DNA of 64,000 nt from NCBI RefSeq assembly GCF_001653335.1, contig NZ_CP015079.1, forward strand, positions 1 through 64,000, in the 5' to 3' direction. Below, piece by piece: positions 40,252 through 49,944 of this stretch. Under the pieces are notes generated by a model, which was not told the DNA's origin, made no database searches, and saw nothing but the letters and a program-made list of their open reading frames with translations. Position 1 is the stretch's first letter, and each line of letters begins with the position of its first letter. Made by a program: the position numbers and the translations under genes. The DNA comes from Nocardioides dokdonensis FR1436. GTDB taxonomy: Bacteria; Actinomycetota; Actinomycetes; Propionibacteriales; Nocardioidaceae.

Positions 40252-41430
40252 ATGGCTCGCCCCCCGCTGCCCATCGGAACATTCGGGACCATCACGACGA
40301 AGGAGGTGCGTCCCGGCGTGTATCGCGCGCGAACGCGCTTCCGCGACTTCGACGGCGTCACGCGCGAAATCAAGGGGACCGGTCGAAGCGCCGCCGCCGC
40401 AGTACGAGAACTCAAAGTCAAGATCGCCGACCGAAGCGCCCCATCCGGTGACCTCATCGGCCCCGACATGCGAATCAGCCAAGTGGCCGACATCTGGCTC
40501 TCGCTGTATCGCGCCGAACAGCGCTCCGAGGCAACTACCGCGAACGAGTACCAACGCATCATCGAAAACGTCATCAATCCAGCCATCGGCAACATTCGCC
40601 TGCGCGAGGCAACAGCTGGGCGCCTGGAACGGCTCATCAGGTCGCAGGACTCCCACAGCCGCCGAAAGAAGACCAAGACGGTCCTCAAGATGATGTTCGA
40701 CGCCGCGGTTATCGACGATGCGCTCCCGGCCAACCCGGTCTCCTCCACATCTCGGCTTCGAGGGCAGAAGAAGGACGTCCAAGCGCTCTCGGTGGAGGAT
40801 CTCAATGCCGTCCGCTCTGCTGTAGACGCCTGGATGACCAAAAAGCGACCCGGTCCAAAGCCGAACCAGGACATGCCCGACATCGTTGACCTGCTGCTCG
40901 CCACGGGCTGCCGGATCGGAGAAGTGCTCGCGATCCGATGGACAGACATCGACTTGAGTGCGACCCCGCCGACGGTGTCAATCAGTGGCACGATCAAGAC
41001 GGAGACGGGAAAGGGCACGTACCGGAAGCCCAAGCCGAAGTCGGACGCTTCAAAACGCACCATCGCGCTGCCGCCGTTTGCTGTCGATGTTCTGATGAGG
41101 CGGCGTATCGAGCAACGACCAAATCACTACAACGCGGTCTTCGCCACCCGTAACGGCACCTGGCACCAGGTCGGCAACATCGAGCGGCGGTGGCGCACGA
41201 TCCGAGCAGACACAGGCTTCGACTGGGTGACGCCACACACGTTCCGCAAGACCGTCGCGACCTTGATCGACCGCCTGGTCGACTCGGACACCGCAGCCCG
41301 CGTCCTGGGCCACTCCTCAGATGCGATCACCAAAGAGTTCTACATCGAGAAGGACAGGACCACACCTGACGTGACGCACATCCTTCAGTCCTTCGCCGGC
41401 AAGGCCACGACGACCCCATCAGACGACTGA
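40252..41430 (+). CDS. int: Tyrosine recombinase integrase
   Basis: 392 aa. It has an N-terminal arm-binding region (VYRARTRFRDFDGVTREIKG), a core-binding SAM-like domain (about 70-170), and a catalytic domain with R221 (GCRIGEVLAIRW), H329-xx-R332 (HTFRKTVATL), H354 (LGHSSDAIT) and nucleophile Y364. All catalytic positions are intact. It catalyses integration and excision at the adjacent tRNA-fMet. G+C of this gene is visibly lower than the surrounding ICE and host genes, hinting at a different history. AAGAAGGAAC precedes the ATG. Confidence 0.95.
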   Translation: MARPPLPIGTFGTITTKEVRPGVYRARTRFRDFDGVTREIKGTGRSAAAAVRELKVKIADRSAPSGDLIGPDMRISQVADIWLSLYRAEQRSEATTANEYQRIIENVINPAIGNIRLREATAGRLERLIRSQDSHSRRKKTKTVLKMMFDAAVIDDALPANPVSSTSRLRGQKKDVQALSVEDLNAVRSAVDAWMTKKRPGPKPNQDMPDIVDLLLATGCRIGEVLAIRWTDIDLSATPPTVSISGTIKTETGKGTYRKPKPKSDASKRTIALPPFAVDVLMRRRIEQRPNHYNAVFATRNGTWHQVGNIERRWRTIRADTGFDWVTPHTFRKTVATLIDRLVDSDTAARVLGHSSDAITKEFYIEKDRTTPDVTHILQSFAGKATTTPSDD

Positions 41431-41471
41431 CGTCCTCGGGGTGTTTCGAGCCACCAGCCCTGCATCTGCTT

Positions 41472-41548
41472 GGCCCCAACGCCGGCCCCAACTCGGTATC
41501 AGAGTGGGTCACCCGCGCGAAGGTTTCTGGGACATAAACGCGACATAA
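41472..41548. repeat. Paired direct repeats between int and tRNA, candidate arm sites
   Basis: GGCCCCAAC occurs at 41472-41480 and 41484-41492. GACATAA occurs at 41531-41537 and 41542-41548. Both pairs are spaced about one helical turn (12 and 11 bp). Tyrosine integrases bind short direct repeats flanking the crossover core, so these are candidate arm sites for integrase or excisionase. Confidence 0.45.
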
Positions 41549-41569
41549 GGCAATGTGACTCAAGAAGCC

Positions 41570-41614
41570 AAGTGGCCCCCGATCTGCGTTTCCGCAGGTC
41601 AGGGGCCACTTTCT
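41570..41614. terminator. Bidirectional terminator between int and tRNA
   Basis: AAGTGGCCCC (41570-41579) pairs with GGGGCCACTT (41602-41611), with an inner CTGCG/CGCAG stem. Flanking AAGA/TCTT tracts allow T-rich tails in both directions. It would end transcription of int (plus) and of the tRNA (minus). Confidence 0.8.
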
Positions 41615-41616
41615 TG

Positions 41617-41660
41617 TAGCGGGGGCAGGATTTGAACCTGCGACCTCTGGGTTATGAGCC
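41617..41660. other. Probable att site (tRNA 3' portion)
   Basis: The ICE end must fall within the 3' half of the tRNA gene because the gene is intact and int lies next to it. The exact core cannot be fixed without the other end of the element, which is outside the window. Confidence 0.6.
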
Positions 41661-41690
41661 CAGCGAGCTACCGAGCTGCTCCACCCCGCG
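41617..41690 (-). tRNA. Initiator tRNA-fMet (CAU)
   Basis: Minus strand, 74 bases, beginning CGCGGGGTGGAGCAGC and ending in CCCCCGC-T-A. The anticodon loop CTCATAA is flanked by GGG/CCC, the three G:C pairs that mark initiator tRNAs. Position 1 is C facing U at 72, so the first acceptor pair is mismatched, also an initiator trait. CCA is not encoded. The 3' end faces the integrase gene, so the ICE entered at the tRNA 3' end and restored it. Confidence 0.95.
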
Positions 41691-41714
41691 TCGGTGAATC
41701 AGACACTACACACA

Positions 41715-41749
41715 GCGCCGGGCCCATCCAAATCAGATGGGCCCGGCGC
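41715..41749 (-). terminator. Terminator of the UPF0182 gene
   Basis: A perfect 14-bp stem GCGCCGGGCCCATC (41715-41728) with 41736-41749, 7-base loop, 24 bp beyond the UPF0182 stop. On the minus strand it is followed by TGTGTG. The tRNA promoter must lie within or just after it. Confidence 0.8.
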
Positions 41750-41772
41750 GGGTGTGATGTGCGGCGCGTCAC

Positions 41773-44700
41773 TCAGCCGCCGCTGGAGTCCTCGGTCGGG
41801 CTGTCGCTCGGCGCGTCGGTGGAGCCGTCGCCGGCCCCCTCCCCCGCGCTGCTCCCGGAGCCGGCGCTCGAGAGCTCGAGCGCCTGACCGATGAGGTCCT
41901 GGGCCTCCTTGACGCTGTCCTGGTAGGCGCCCAGGTCGCCGTCGGCGAAGGCCTTGTCGGCAGCCTCGAACGCGGCCTCGGCCTGCGCGAGCAGGTCGTC
42001 GATCTGCTCGCTGACAGGACCACTCGGGGCCTCGGGGTCCGTCTGACCGCCCTGGTCCCCCTTGTCACCCTTGCCGCCACCGGTGCCGCTGGTGTCGGGA
42101 GTGATGCCGGAGGAGCGGATCAGGTCCTCCAGCGAGTCGCGCAGCGTGGTGCCGAGCCCGATGTTGTCGCCGTACTTGGTCAGCACGTAGCGCAGGATCG
42201 GGAAGCTGGCGTCCGACAGCTCACGCAGCGCGTAGACCGGCTGCACGTACATCAGCCCGTCGTTGACCGGCAGCGTCAGCAGGTTGCCCCGCAGCACACG
42301 GGCACCCGAGCGGTTGAACTGGGCCAGCGCGTCGGCGACGTCCTGGTCGGAGGAGAACTGGTTGGCCACCAGGGCCGGGCCCGGGGTCTGCTCGTTGGGC
42401 AGCTGGAGCACGCTCATGTCGCCGTACTCGTCGCTGGCCGCGTCGGAGTTCACCGACACGAACGAGGCCAGGTTGTTCTTCTTGTAGGGCACGTAGACCG
42501 AGGTCAGCGCGAACTTCTCGTCGTTGCCCGCCACCAGCGGGTTGTCCACGAACACCCGGTACGGCGGCTGGAACGTGCCGCTGACGTCGGGGTCCTCGGG
42601 CACCTCCCAGCGGTCGTTGCTCTGGTACCAGTCACCGGGGTCGGTGACGTGGTAGCGGGCGAACTGGTAGCGCTGCACCTTGAAGAGGTCCTCGGGGTAG
42701 CGCAGGTGGTCCAGCAGCTCGTCCGAGATCTCCTCGCGGGGCTCCACGGTGCCCGGGAAGGCCCCCTGCCACGCCTTGAGGATCGGGTCCTCGGTGTCCC
42801 ACTCGTAGAGGGTCACCTGGCCGGTGTAGGCGTCGACCGTCGCCTTGACCGCGTTGCGCATGTAGTTGATCTCGTCGGTCGGCAGCGTCTGGAGACCGGT
42901 GGTCTCCGTGGCGAGCGCGTCGTCGGTCATCTCGTCGAAGGACTCCCGCTCCGAACCGGGGTAGCGGTCGGTGACGGTGTAGCCGTCGACGATCCACAGG
43001 ATCCGGCCGTCGACGACCGCCGGGTAGGGGTCGGAGTCGACGGTCAGCCACGGCGCGGCCTTCTCGACGCGCTGGCTGGGGTTGCGGTCGTAGAGCACCT
43101 TGGACCCGGAGTTCACCCGGTCGGAGAGCAGGAAGTTCGGCTCCCCGAACTTGATGGCGAACATCAGCTTGTTGAAGACGCTGCCCACCGGCGCGTCGCC
43201 GTCGCCCGTGAAGGTCGTGAGCGTCGAGTCGTCCTCGGAGCCGACGGTCGGCAGGTTGAGCTCGATGTCCTCGTCGCCCTCCTCGGCCTTGCCGACCACG
43301 GAGTACGTCGGGCTCTGCTCGCCGTAGTAGACCTGCTGCTCGAACCCGCCGGTGGCGTCCTGCAGGTCCTGCTCGCTGGACTGGGTGCCCTGCGCCCACT
43401 CGATGCCGACGTCCTCTCCGGAGTCGGCCTCGGTGTCGATCTGCTCGGAGTCGGTGCGGTCGCGCTGGTTGGCGTAGGCGGCGATGATGCCGTTGCCGTG
43501 GGTGTAGACCGTGGCGAGGTTCGACCAGTTCTGGTCGGGCACGCCCGCGGGGTTCAGCTCGCGCACCCCCAGGACCAGGGCTCGCTCGGTGCCGTCGATG
43601 TCGTAGCGGTCCACGTCGAGGACGTCGGCCACGGAGTAGTAGGACCGCACCTGCTGGGTCTGCTCGAAGGCCGGGCGGACCACCTGCGGGTCGACCAGCG
43701 GGATCGACTTGGTCTCGCCGTCCAGCTGGGCCAGCGACGAGCCGAGCGTCGCATCGGGTGTGTACTGCTCGACTTCCACGTCGGTGAGGTCGTACGCCGC
43801 CCTGGTCGCCTCGATGTTGCGCGCTATGTAGTCACGCTCGCGGTTCGGCTCCGAGGGGTTGACCTGGAACTGCTGGACGATGCCCGGCCAGATGACGCCG
43901 AGCAGGATCGCCGAGAGCGCCAGCAGGGCGATGCCCACCGAGGGCAGCATCCAGGTGCGGCGCCACACGTTGAGGAAGAACAGCACCGCACAGATGATCG
44001 AGATGCCCAGCAGGATGTTCTTCGCCGGCAGCACCGCGTTGTCGTCGGTGTAGGTGATGCCGGTGATCAACCCTCCTGCCTGGCTGACCAGGTCGAAGCG
44101 GTCCAGCCAGTAGTCGGCACCCTTGGCCAGCACGAACAGGCCGAGCAGGAGCGAGAGCTGCGCCTGCGCGGCCCCGCTCATCCGGTCGCCGGGCGTCTGC
44201 AGCGAGATGCCGCCGTACAGGTAGTGGGTCAGCGCCGCGGCGAGCAGCGAGACGACGAAGACCGCCATCGCGAAGTCGACCATGAAGTGCAGCCAGGGCA
44301 GGTCGAACACGAAGAAGCCGATGTCGCGGCCGAACTGGGCGTCCTCGGTGCCGAAGTCGCTGCCGTTGCGCCACAGCAGGTAGGTGCGCCAGGCGCCGGC
44401 GCCCGAGGTGCCGGAGAAGACTGCCAGCACGGCGGCGATGCCGAGCACCACCCAGCGCCGGATCGGGCTGATCGCGTCGCGGTAGCGCCCCATCCCGTTG
44501 GCGTCGGGCATGCCCACGAACATCGGCCGCAGCCGGTAGGCCACCATCACGTTCACCGCCACGACGACGGCCATCACCAGGCCGAACACCGCGAACAGCG
44601 CCACCCGGGTCCACAGCATCGTCGAGAAGACGCTGCCGAAGCCACCGGAGCGGTACCACATGCGGTCGGTGTAGAAGCCGGAGAAGGTGGTCAGCCCGAA

Positions 44701-44811
44701 GAACAGCGCGATCAGCACTCCAGCGGTGATCACGAGGGCGCGTGAGCGCCCGTTCGTCGCGGGGGCCTGGGGGGCGGGTGCCGGCGGCTCGGGGCCGAGG
44801 GTCTCGCTCAC
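41773..44811 (-). CDS. UPF0182-family large membrane protein
   Basis: 1012 aa from GTG 44811. Seven N-terminal membrane segments (VITAGVLIALFFGLTTFSGF onward to about residue 320) are followed by a large extracytoplasmic domain with conserved stretches such as YLLWRNG, MRNAVKATVDAYTGQVTLYE and RYPEDLFKVQRYQFARYH. It ends in an acidic, Ser/Asp-rich tail with a short coiled coil (LLAQAEAAFEAADKAF). Homologues (Rv3193c type) are near-universal in actinobacteria but of unknown function. It is the first host gene beyond the tRNA. Confidence 0.93.
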   Translation of the reverse strand: MSETLGPEPPAPAPQAPATNGRSRALVITAGVLIALFFGLTTFSGFYTDRMWYRSGGFGSVFSTMLWTRVALFAVFGLVMAVVVAVNVMVAYRLRPMFVGMPDANGMGRYRDAISPIRRWVVLGIAAVLAVFSGTSGAGAWRTYLLWRNGSDFGTEDAQFGRDIGFFVFDLPWLHFMVDFAMAVFVVSLLAAALTHYLYGGISLQTPGDRMSGAAQAQLSLLLGLFVLAKGADYWLDRFDLVSQAGGLITGITYTDDNAVLPAKNILLGISIICAVLFFLNVWRRTWMLPSVGIALLALSAILLGVIWPGIVQQFQVNPSEPNRERDYIARNIEATRAAYDLTDVEVEQYTPDATLGSSLAQLDGETKSIPLVDPQVVRPAFEQTQQVRSYYSVADVLDVDRYDIDGTERALVLGVRELNPAGVPDQNWSNLATVYTHGNGIIAAYANQRDRTDSEQIDTEADSGEDVGIEWAQGTQSSEQDLQDATGGFEQQVYYGEQSPTYSVVGKAEEGDEDIELNLPTVGSEDDSTLTTFTGDGDAPVGSVFNKLMFAIKFGEPNFLLSDRVNSGSKVLYDRNPSQRVEKAAPWLTVDSDPYPAVVDGRILWIVDGYTVTDRYPGSERESFDEMTDDALATETTGLQTLPTDEINYMRNAVKATVDAYTGQVTLYEWDTEDPILKAWQGAFPGTVEPREEISDELLDHLRYPEDLFKVQRYQFARYHVTDPGDWYQSNDRWEVPEDPDVSGTFQPPYRVFVDNPLVAGNDEKFALTSVYVPYKKNNLASFVSVNSDAASDEYGDMSVLQLPNEQTPGPALVANQFSSDQDVADALAQFNRSGARVLRGNLLTLPVNDGLMYVQPVYALRELSDASFPILRYVLTKYGDNIGLGTTLRDSLEDLIRSSGITPDTSGTGGGKGDKGDQGGQTDPEAPSGPVSEQIDDLLAQAEAAFEAADKAFADGDLGAYQDSVKEAQDLIGQALELSSAGSGSSAGEGAGDGSTDAPSDSPTEDSSGG

Positions 44812-44874
44812 GGGTGGTGCCTCTCGTCGGTACTGCCGGGGCTGCTGGGGTTGCTGGGGCTCATCGGTGCTCGG

Positions 44875-45468
44875 CTACTGCTCGTCGGTCAGGGTGGCGG
44901 CCAGCAGCTCCAGGAGCGCGGGCACCAGGTCGGCACCGCCCACCACCTTCGTGTCGTCGTCGTGGCTGCGGAAGCGCATGGCGCAGTACGTCGACCCCTC
45001 ACGGGTCACGCCGGCCACCATCCGCAGCTCCTGGCGCGCCGGGTGCTCCCGGGCGTACGCCGCCGCCTCGTCGGGGTCCTCGGGGATCTCGGGGTCCGCC
45101 TCGGGGGGCAGCACGAGGCGCTCGACCACCGCGGCGCAGCCGGTGACCTGGCCGGGCCAGGCGATGGTCTCCAGCACCCGCTCGAGCTGCTGCCCGGGGT
45201 CGAGCTGGTCCTGCTCGATGGGGGTCAGCGAGCCCTGCTCCGACGACGCGTCGAGTCCCATCGCCGAGGCCAGCGCCGGCTCGTGCACGACGAGCTGGGC
45301 GGTGTCGACGAGGGCGTAGAGCCGGGCGGGCTGGTCCCAGCCGCCCTGGCTGGCGTGCTGCTCGATCTCGAGCACCGCCGCGGCGAGCGCGGGGTCGACG
45401 TCGAGGTCGGCGAGCTGGTTCTCCGGCACAGCGGGTTCGTTCAGGTCCTCGTCCACGGGCTCGTTCAT
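44875..45468 (-). CDS. PPA1309-family protein
   Basis: 197 aa, acidic and cytoplasmic. It contains WDQPARLYALVDTAQLVVHE and EHPARQELRMVAGVTREGST, then YCAMRFRSHDDDTKVVGGAD, matching the PPA1309 family that sits between the YlbL protease and UPF0182 genes in propionibacteria and nocardioids. No catalytic function known. ATG 45468 overlaps the protease gene stop (ATGA). Confidence 0.88.
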   Translation of the reverse strand: MNEPVDEDLNEPAVPENQLADLDVDPALAAAVLEIEQHASQGGWDQPARLYALVDTAQLVVHEPALASAMGLDASSEQGSLTPIEQDQLDPGQQLERVLETIAWPGQVTGCAAVVERLVLPPEADPEIPEDPDEAAAYAREHPARQELRMVAGVTREGSTYCAMRFRSHDDDTKVVGGADLVPALLELLAATLTDEQ

Positions 45469-46517
45469 GACTCCTCACAGCTGGGCAGGTCGGTCTCGGG
45501 GTCGGCGGCCCAGGCCTGGACCGCCTCCAGGGCGCTCTCGAACGTGTCGGCGCGCACGAGGCGGGGGCTGCCGTCGTCGACGCCGAGGGCCTCGTCGCAG
45601 TCGTCGGGGGGCACCAGGAACAGCTCGGCGCCGTCGCGCTCGGCCCCGGCGATCTTCTGCTGGATGCCGCCGATCGGCCCGACCGCACCCTCGAGGTCCA
45701 GCGTGCCGGTGCCGGCGACCGTGCCGCCACCGGTCAGCGACCCCTCGGTCAGCGTGTCGTAGATGCCGAGCGCGAACATCAGTCCGGCGCTGGGCCCCCC
45801 GATGTTGGGGTCGATGTTGACCGAGACCTGGAACGGGTAGCGGAAACCCTGTCCGGGTGTGAACCCGACGCGCTGCACGCCGTCGTCGGGGTCCTTCTCC
45901 GGCGTCAGCTCGACGTCCTGCTTCCTGCCGTCCCGCTCGACCGTCAGCGTCACCGACCCGCCGGCGGGGGTGTCCCTGATCGCCTCGACCAGCATGTCGC
46001 CGGAGTCGACCTTCGCCCCGTCGACGCGCAGCACGACGTCGCGCACCTCGAGCTCGCCGTCGGCCGGGCTGTCCGGCACCACGTAGGCCACCTGCAGCGC
46101 CGGCTCGACGTCGTAGTCGAGCTCGCGCAGCGCATTGGCGATCGCGACGTCCTGCGAGGTCACCATCGAGACGGCGCCCTGGCGCTCGTCCTCCTCGGCC
46201 GTGACGTCGTCGGGGTGCACGTAGTCGTAGGGCAGCACGGCCTCGTCGCCGTCGAACCAGGCCCACATCAGCTCGGGCAGCGACAGCCTGCGACCCACCG
46301 GGCTGACGCTGACCGTGGTCAGGCGCAGCTCGCCGGTGTCGCGGTAGGTCTTGATCCCGCGGACCTGGATCGTCTCGGAGCCGTCGGGCTGGTCGAGCAC
46401 GTCCACGGTCGGGCCGGGCTGGTAGGTCGCGTAGGGCAGCGAGGTGAACCACGCGGCCACGAAGAGCCCGAGGACCAACGGTACCGCCAGCAGGGCGGCG
46501 ATCAGGCGCTGGCTCAT
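45465..46517 (-). CDS. YlbL-type PDZ/Lon-protease-like membrane protein
   Basis: 350 aa. An N-terminal membrane anchor (LIAALLAVPLVLGLFVAAWF) is followed by a PDZ domain (about 140-220, VVPDSPADGELEVRDVVLRV) and a Lon-type S16 catalytic domain with Ser in NIGGPSAGLMFALG and Lys in PIGGIQQKIAGAERDGAELF. The Ser-Lys dyad is intact. It would act on the outer face of the membrane. Rv3194c is the M. tuberculosis counterpart by synteny. Confidence 0.92.
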   Translation of the reverse strand: MSQRLIAALLAVPLVLGLFVAAWFTSLPYATYQPGPTVDVLDQPDGSETIQVRGIKTYRDTGELRLTTVSVSPVGRRLSLPELMWAWFDGDEAVLPYDYVHPDDVTAEEDERQGAVSMVTSQDVAIANALRELDYDVEPALQVAYVVPDSPADGELEVRDVVLRVDGAKVDSGDMLVEAIRDTPAGGSVTLTVERDGRKQDVELTPEKDPDDGVQRVGFTPGQGFRYPFQVSVNIDPNIGGPSAGLMFALGIYDTLTEGSLTGGGTVAGTGTLDLEGAVGPIGGIQQKIAGAERDGAELFLVPPDDCDEALGVDDGSPRLVRADTFESALEAVQAWAADPETDLPSCEES

Positions 46518-46587
46518 GGCCTCACCTTCTCATCACCCGCCAACTCGGCGAGCAGGTGACCGGACGCTCCTGCGCCGCGTGCGCGGC

Positions 46588-46818
46588 TCAGGAGGCCTTG
46601 CGGGCCCGCGACGGGCGTACGGCGATGCCGGTGCTGCGGTCCCGCTCCGGGCGTGGGGCGGCGTAGCGCAGCGGGGTCTCGCGGGCCATGCCGCGCGCCA
46701 GCCGGCGCACCATCACCTCGCGATCGACCGCGCGGGGGTCGCGGCCCACCCAGCCGACCCAGCACATCGCCGCGACGGTCACCAGGACCGGCGGCACGAG
46801 CCAGAGCAGGATCTCCAC
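46588..46818 (-). CDS. Small single-span membrane protein, 76 aa
   Basis: GTG 46818 starts VEILLWLVPPVLVTVAAMCW, one membrane helix, followed by a basic cytoplasmic tail (REVMVRRLARGMARETPLRY). Similar short proteins accompany moaE/ylbL loci in nocardioids. No function known. Confidence 0.7.
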   Translation of the reverse strand: MEILLWLVPPVLVTVAAMCWVGWVGRDPRAVDREVMVRRLARGMARETPLRYAAPRPERDRSTGIAVRPSRARKAS

Positions 46819-46881
46819 GTCGCCACGGTAGGCAGCGGGCGGCCCGCCGAGCGGCTGCCACGCCGGGCCGGCACCCACCGA

Positions 46882-47340
46882 TCAGGGCGTGCCGACCCAC
46901 TCGTCGTCGCCGTCGGTGAAGCGCTGGTGCTTCCAGATGGGGACCTCGGCCTTGAGGGTGTCGATCAGGTCCCGGGAGGCGTCGAAGGCCTGGCCACGGT
47001 GACCGGCGACGGTGGCGACGACGACCGCGATGTCGCCGATGGCCAGCGACCCGGTGCGGTGCACCGCGGCGACGCCGTGGACGTCGTGGTCGGCGGCGAC
47101 CCGCTCGCACACCTCGCGCAGCCGGGCCAGCGCGGTGGGGTGGGCGGAGTAGTCGAGACCGACCACGCCCTTGCCACCGTCGTGGTCACGCACCCGGCCC
47201 ACGAAGAGGGTCAGTCCGCCGGCGGCGTCGTCGTCGAGCGAGGCGAGCACCTCCTCGACGTCCAGCGGGGTCTCGCGCAGGTCGACGAGACGGACGACGG
47301 GGGGTCCTGGACGGGCCGGAGGCGGTGCGCTGCTGCTCAC
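46882..47340 (-). CDS. moaE: Molybdopterin synthase catalytic subunit MoaE
   Basis: 152 aa from GTG 47340. It shows GGLTLFVGRVRDHDGGKGVV, YSAHPTALARLREVCERVAA, VAAVHRTGSLAIGDIAVVVA, and KAEVPIWKHQ containing the catalytic lysines. With MoaD it converts precursor Z (cPMP) to molybdopterin. The partner MoaD is not in the window. Confidence 0.93.
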   Translation of the reverse strand: MSSSAPPPARPGPPVVRLVDLRETPLDVEEVLASLDDDAAGGLTLFVGRVRDHDGGKGVVGLDYSAHPTALARLREVCERVAADHDVHGVAAVHRTGSLAIGDIAVVVATVAGHRGQAFDASRDLIDTLKAEVPIWKHQRFTDGDDEWVGTP

Positions 47341-47404
47341 GGGGGCAGCCTACGTCCGTCCGGCCGGCCCTGGTCGCCTTGCCGCCGCGGCGTAACCTGG
47401 CGCC

Positions 47405-48795
<1,391 letters not shown>

Positions 48796-48799
<4 letters not shown>

Positions 48800-49413
48800 G
48801 CCTGCACGCCGACGCACTGGGGGTGCTCGAGGCCTGGGCCGCCCCCGACGCCGCGCAGGACGCCCTGCGCGAGCGGTACGTCACCCACCTGCGCACCCAC
48901 CCGGACGGCGTGCGCCGGGAGGGTCGGCCCGACCACCTGACCGCCAGCACCCTCGTGCTCAGCGAGGACGGGCAGCAGGTGCTGCTCACCTTGCACGCCA
49001 AGGCGCGACGCTGGTTCCAGCTCGGTGGGCACTGCGAGGACGGTGACCCGACCCTGGCCGCAGCCGCGCTGCGCGAGGCGAGCGAGGAGTCCGCGCTGCG
49101 CGGGCTGCGGCTCGACCCGCGACCGGTGCAGCTCAGCGCGCACCCGGTGCCGTTCTGCGGCGGGACGCCCGAACGGCCCGTGCAGCACCTCGACGTCCGC
49201 TTCCTGGCGGTGGCCGTCGCCGGCGAGCAGCACGCCGTGAGCGAGGAGTCGCTCGACGTGCGCTGGTGGCCGGCCGACGCGCTGCCCGACCCCGAGCCGG
49301 ACCTGGTCGCGCTCGTATCGCTGGCCCGCGCCCGGTGGGGCGGGACTCAGTCGATCTCGTCGCTTCCCTCGGCCGGACCGCCTCGGGCGGCGTCCGACCA
49401 GCCCTGCAGGTAA
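48796..49413 (+). CDS. Nudix hydrolase
   Basis: 205 aa from GTG 48796, overlapping the previous stop (GTGA). The Nudix box region is GGHCEDGDPTLAAAALREAS followed by EES: the first Glu of the classic box is Asp and the final Gly is Ser, but the REAxEE core is kept. It probably hydrolyses a nucleoside diphosphate derivative; substrate unknown. Its last 67 bases overlap the convergent YgjP-type gene. Confidence 0.85.
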
Positions 49414-49934
49414 CCCTTGGCCCGCTCGGCCTGCGGGTAGTTGTCCACCCAGGCCCAGAACCGGTCGTTGTGCTGGGTCTCGACCAGGTGGGCCAGCTCG
49501 TGGACGAGGACGTAGTCGACCACCCACTGCGGCATCTGCTGCAGCCGCACCGAGAGCCGGATGGTGCGGTCCCCCGGTGTGCAGGATCCCCATCGCGAGG
49601 ACTGGTTCTCCACCCACCGCACCGACTCGGGCACCGCGAGGCCACCGAGGAAGCGGTCGGAGAGGCTGCGGGCCCGGCGCACGAGGTCCTCGTCGCTGCG
49701 CCGGCGGCGCTGCTCGGAGCGCTCGATGCGCGCGACCATCGTGCGCACCCACTCGGCCTCCTCGGCGCGGCTCAGCGAGGCCGGGACCAGCACCACGATC
49801 CGCTCGCCGTCTCGGTACGCCGACACCGTGCGGCGCCGGCGCGTCGAGCGTCGTACCTCGACCTCAGGAGGGCAGGCGGACCCCGTCCGCGGGCGCGGGT
49901 CGTCGTCGGGCCGGGAGTCCGGCAGGACCGCCAT
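49347..49934 (-). CDS. YgjP/DUF45-type metallopeptidase
   Basis: 195 aa. VRWVENQSSRWGSCTPGDRT and VDYVLVHELAHLVETQHNDR give the DUF45/YgjP signature with zinc motif HELAH, followed by FWAWVDNYPQAERAKGYLQG. It is a cytoplasmic zinc peptidase-like protein, sometimes called M48-type. Start ATG 49934. It overlaps the Nudix gene tail to tail. Confidence 0.88.
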   Translation of the reverse strand: MAVLPDSRPDDDPRPRTGSACPPEVEVRRSTRRRRTVSAYRDGERIVVLVPASLSRAEEAEWVRTMVARIERSEQRRRRSDEDLVRRARSLSDRFLGGLAVPESVRWVENQSSRWGSCTPGDRTIRLSVRLQQMPQWVVDYVLVHELAHLVETQHNDRFWAWVDNYPQAERAKGYLQGWSDAARGGPAEGSDEID

Positions 49935-49944
49935 GCCCGGCAGG

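Larger units (their letters stand above)
1..41640. mobile_element. Integrative conjugative element (left end outside window) in tRNA-fMet
   Basis: Conjugation genes (coupling protein, VirB4-type ATPase, VirB6-like protein, ParA-like ATPase), a Tad pilus operon, accessory genes, and an excisionase-integrase pair ending 186 bp from the 3' end of an initiator tRNA together define an ICE. The int end abuts the tRNA, which is the usual layout for tyrosine-recombinase elements. Genes beyond the tRNA are conserved actinobacterial housekeeping genes. The left boundary and second att copy are not in the window. A shared 34-bp upstream motif runs through the whole element. I see no antibiotic, metal or restriction cargo genes. 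Confidence 0.9.
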
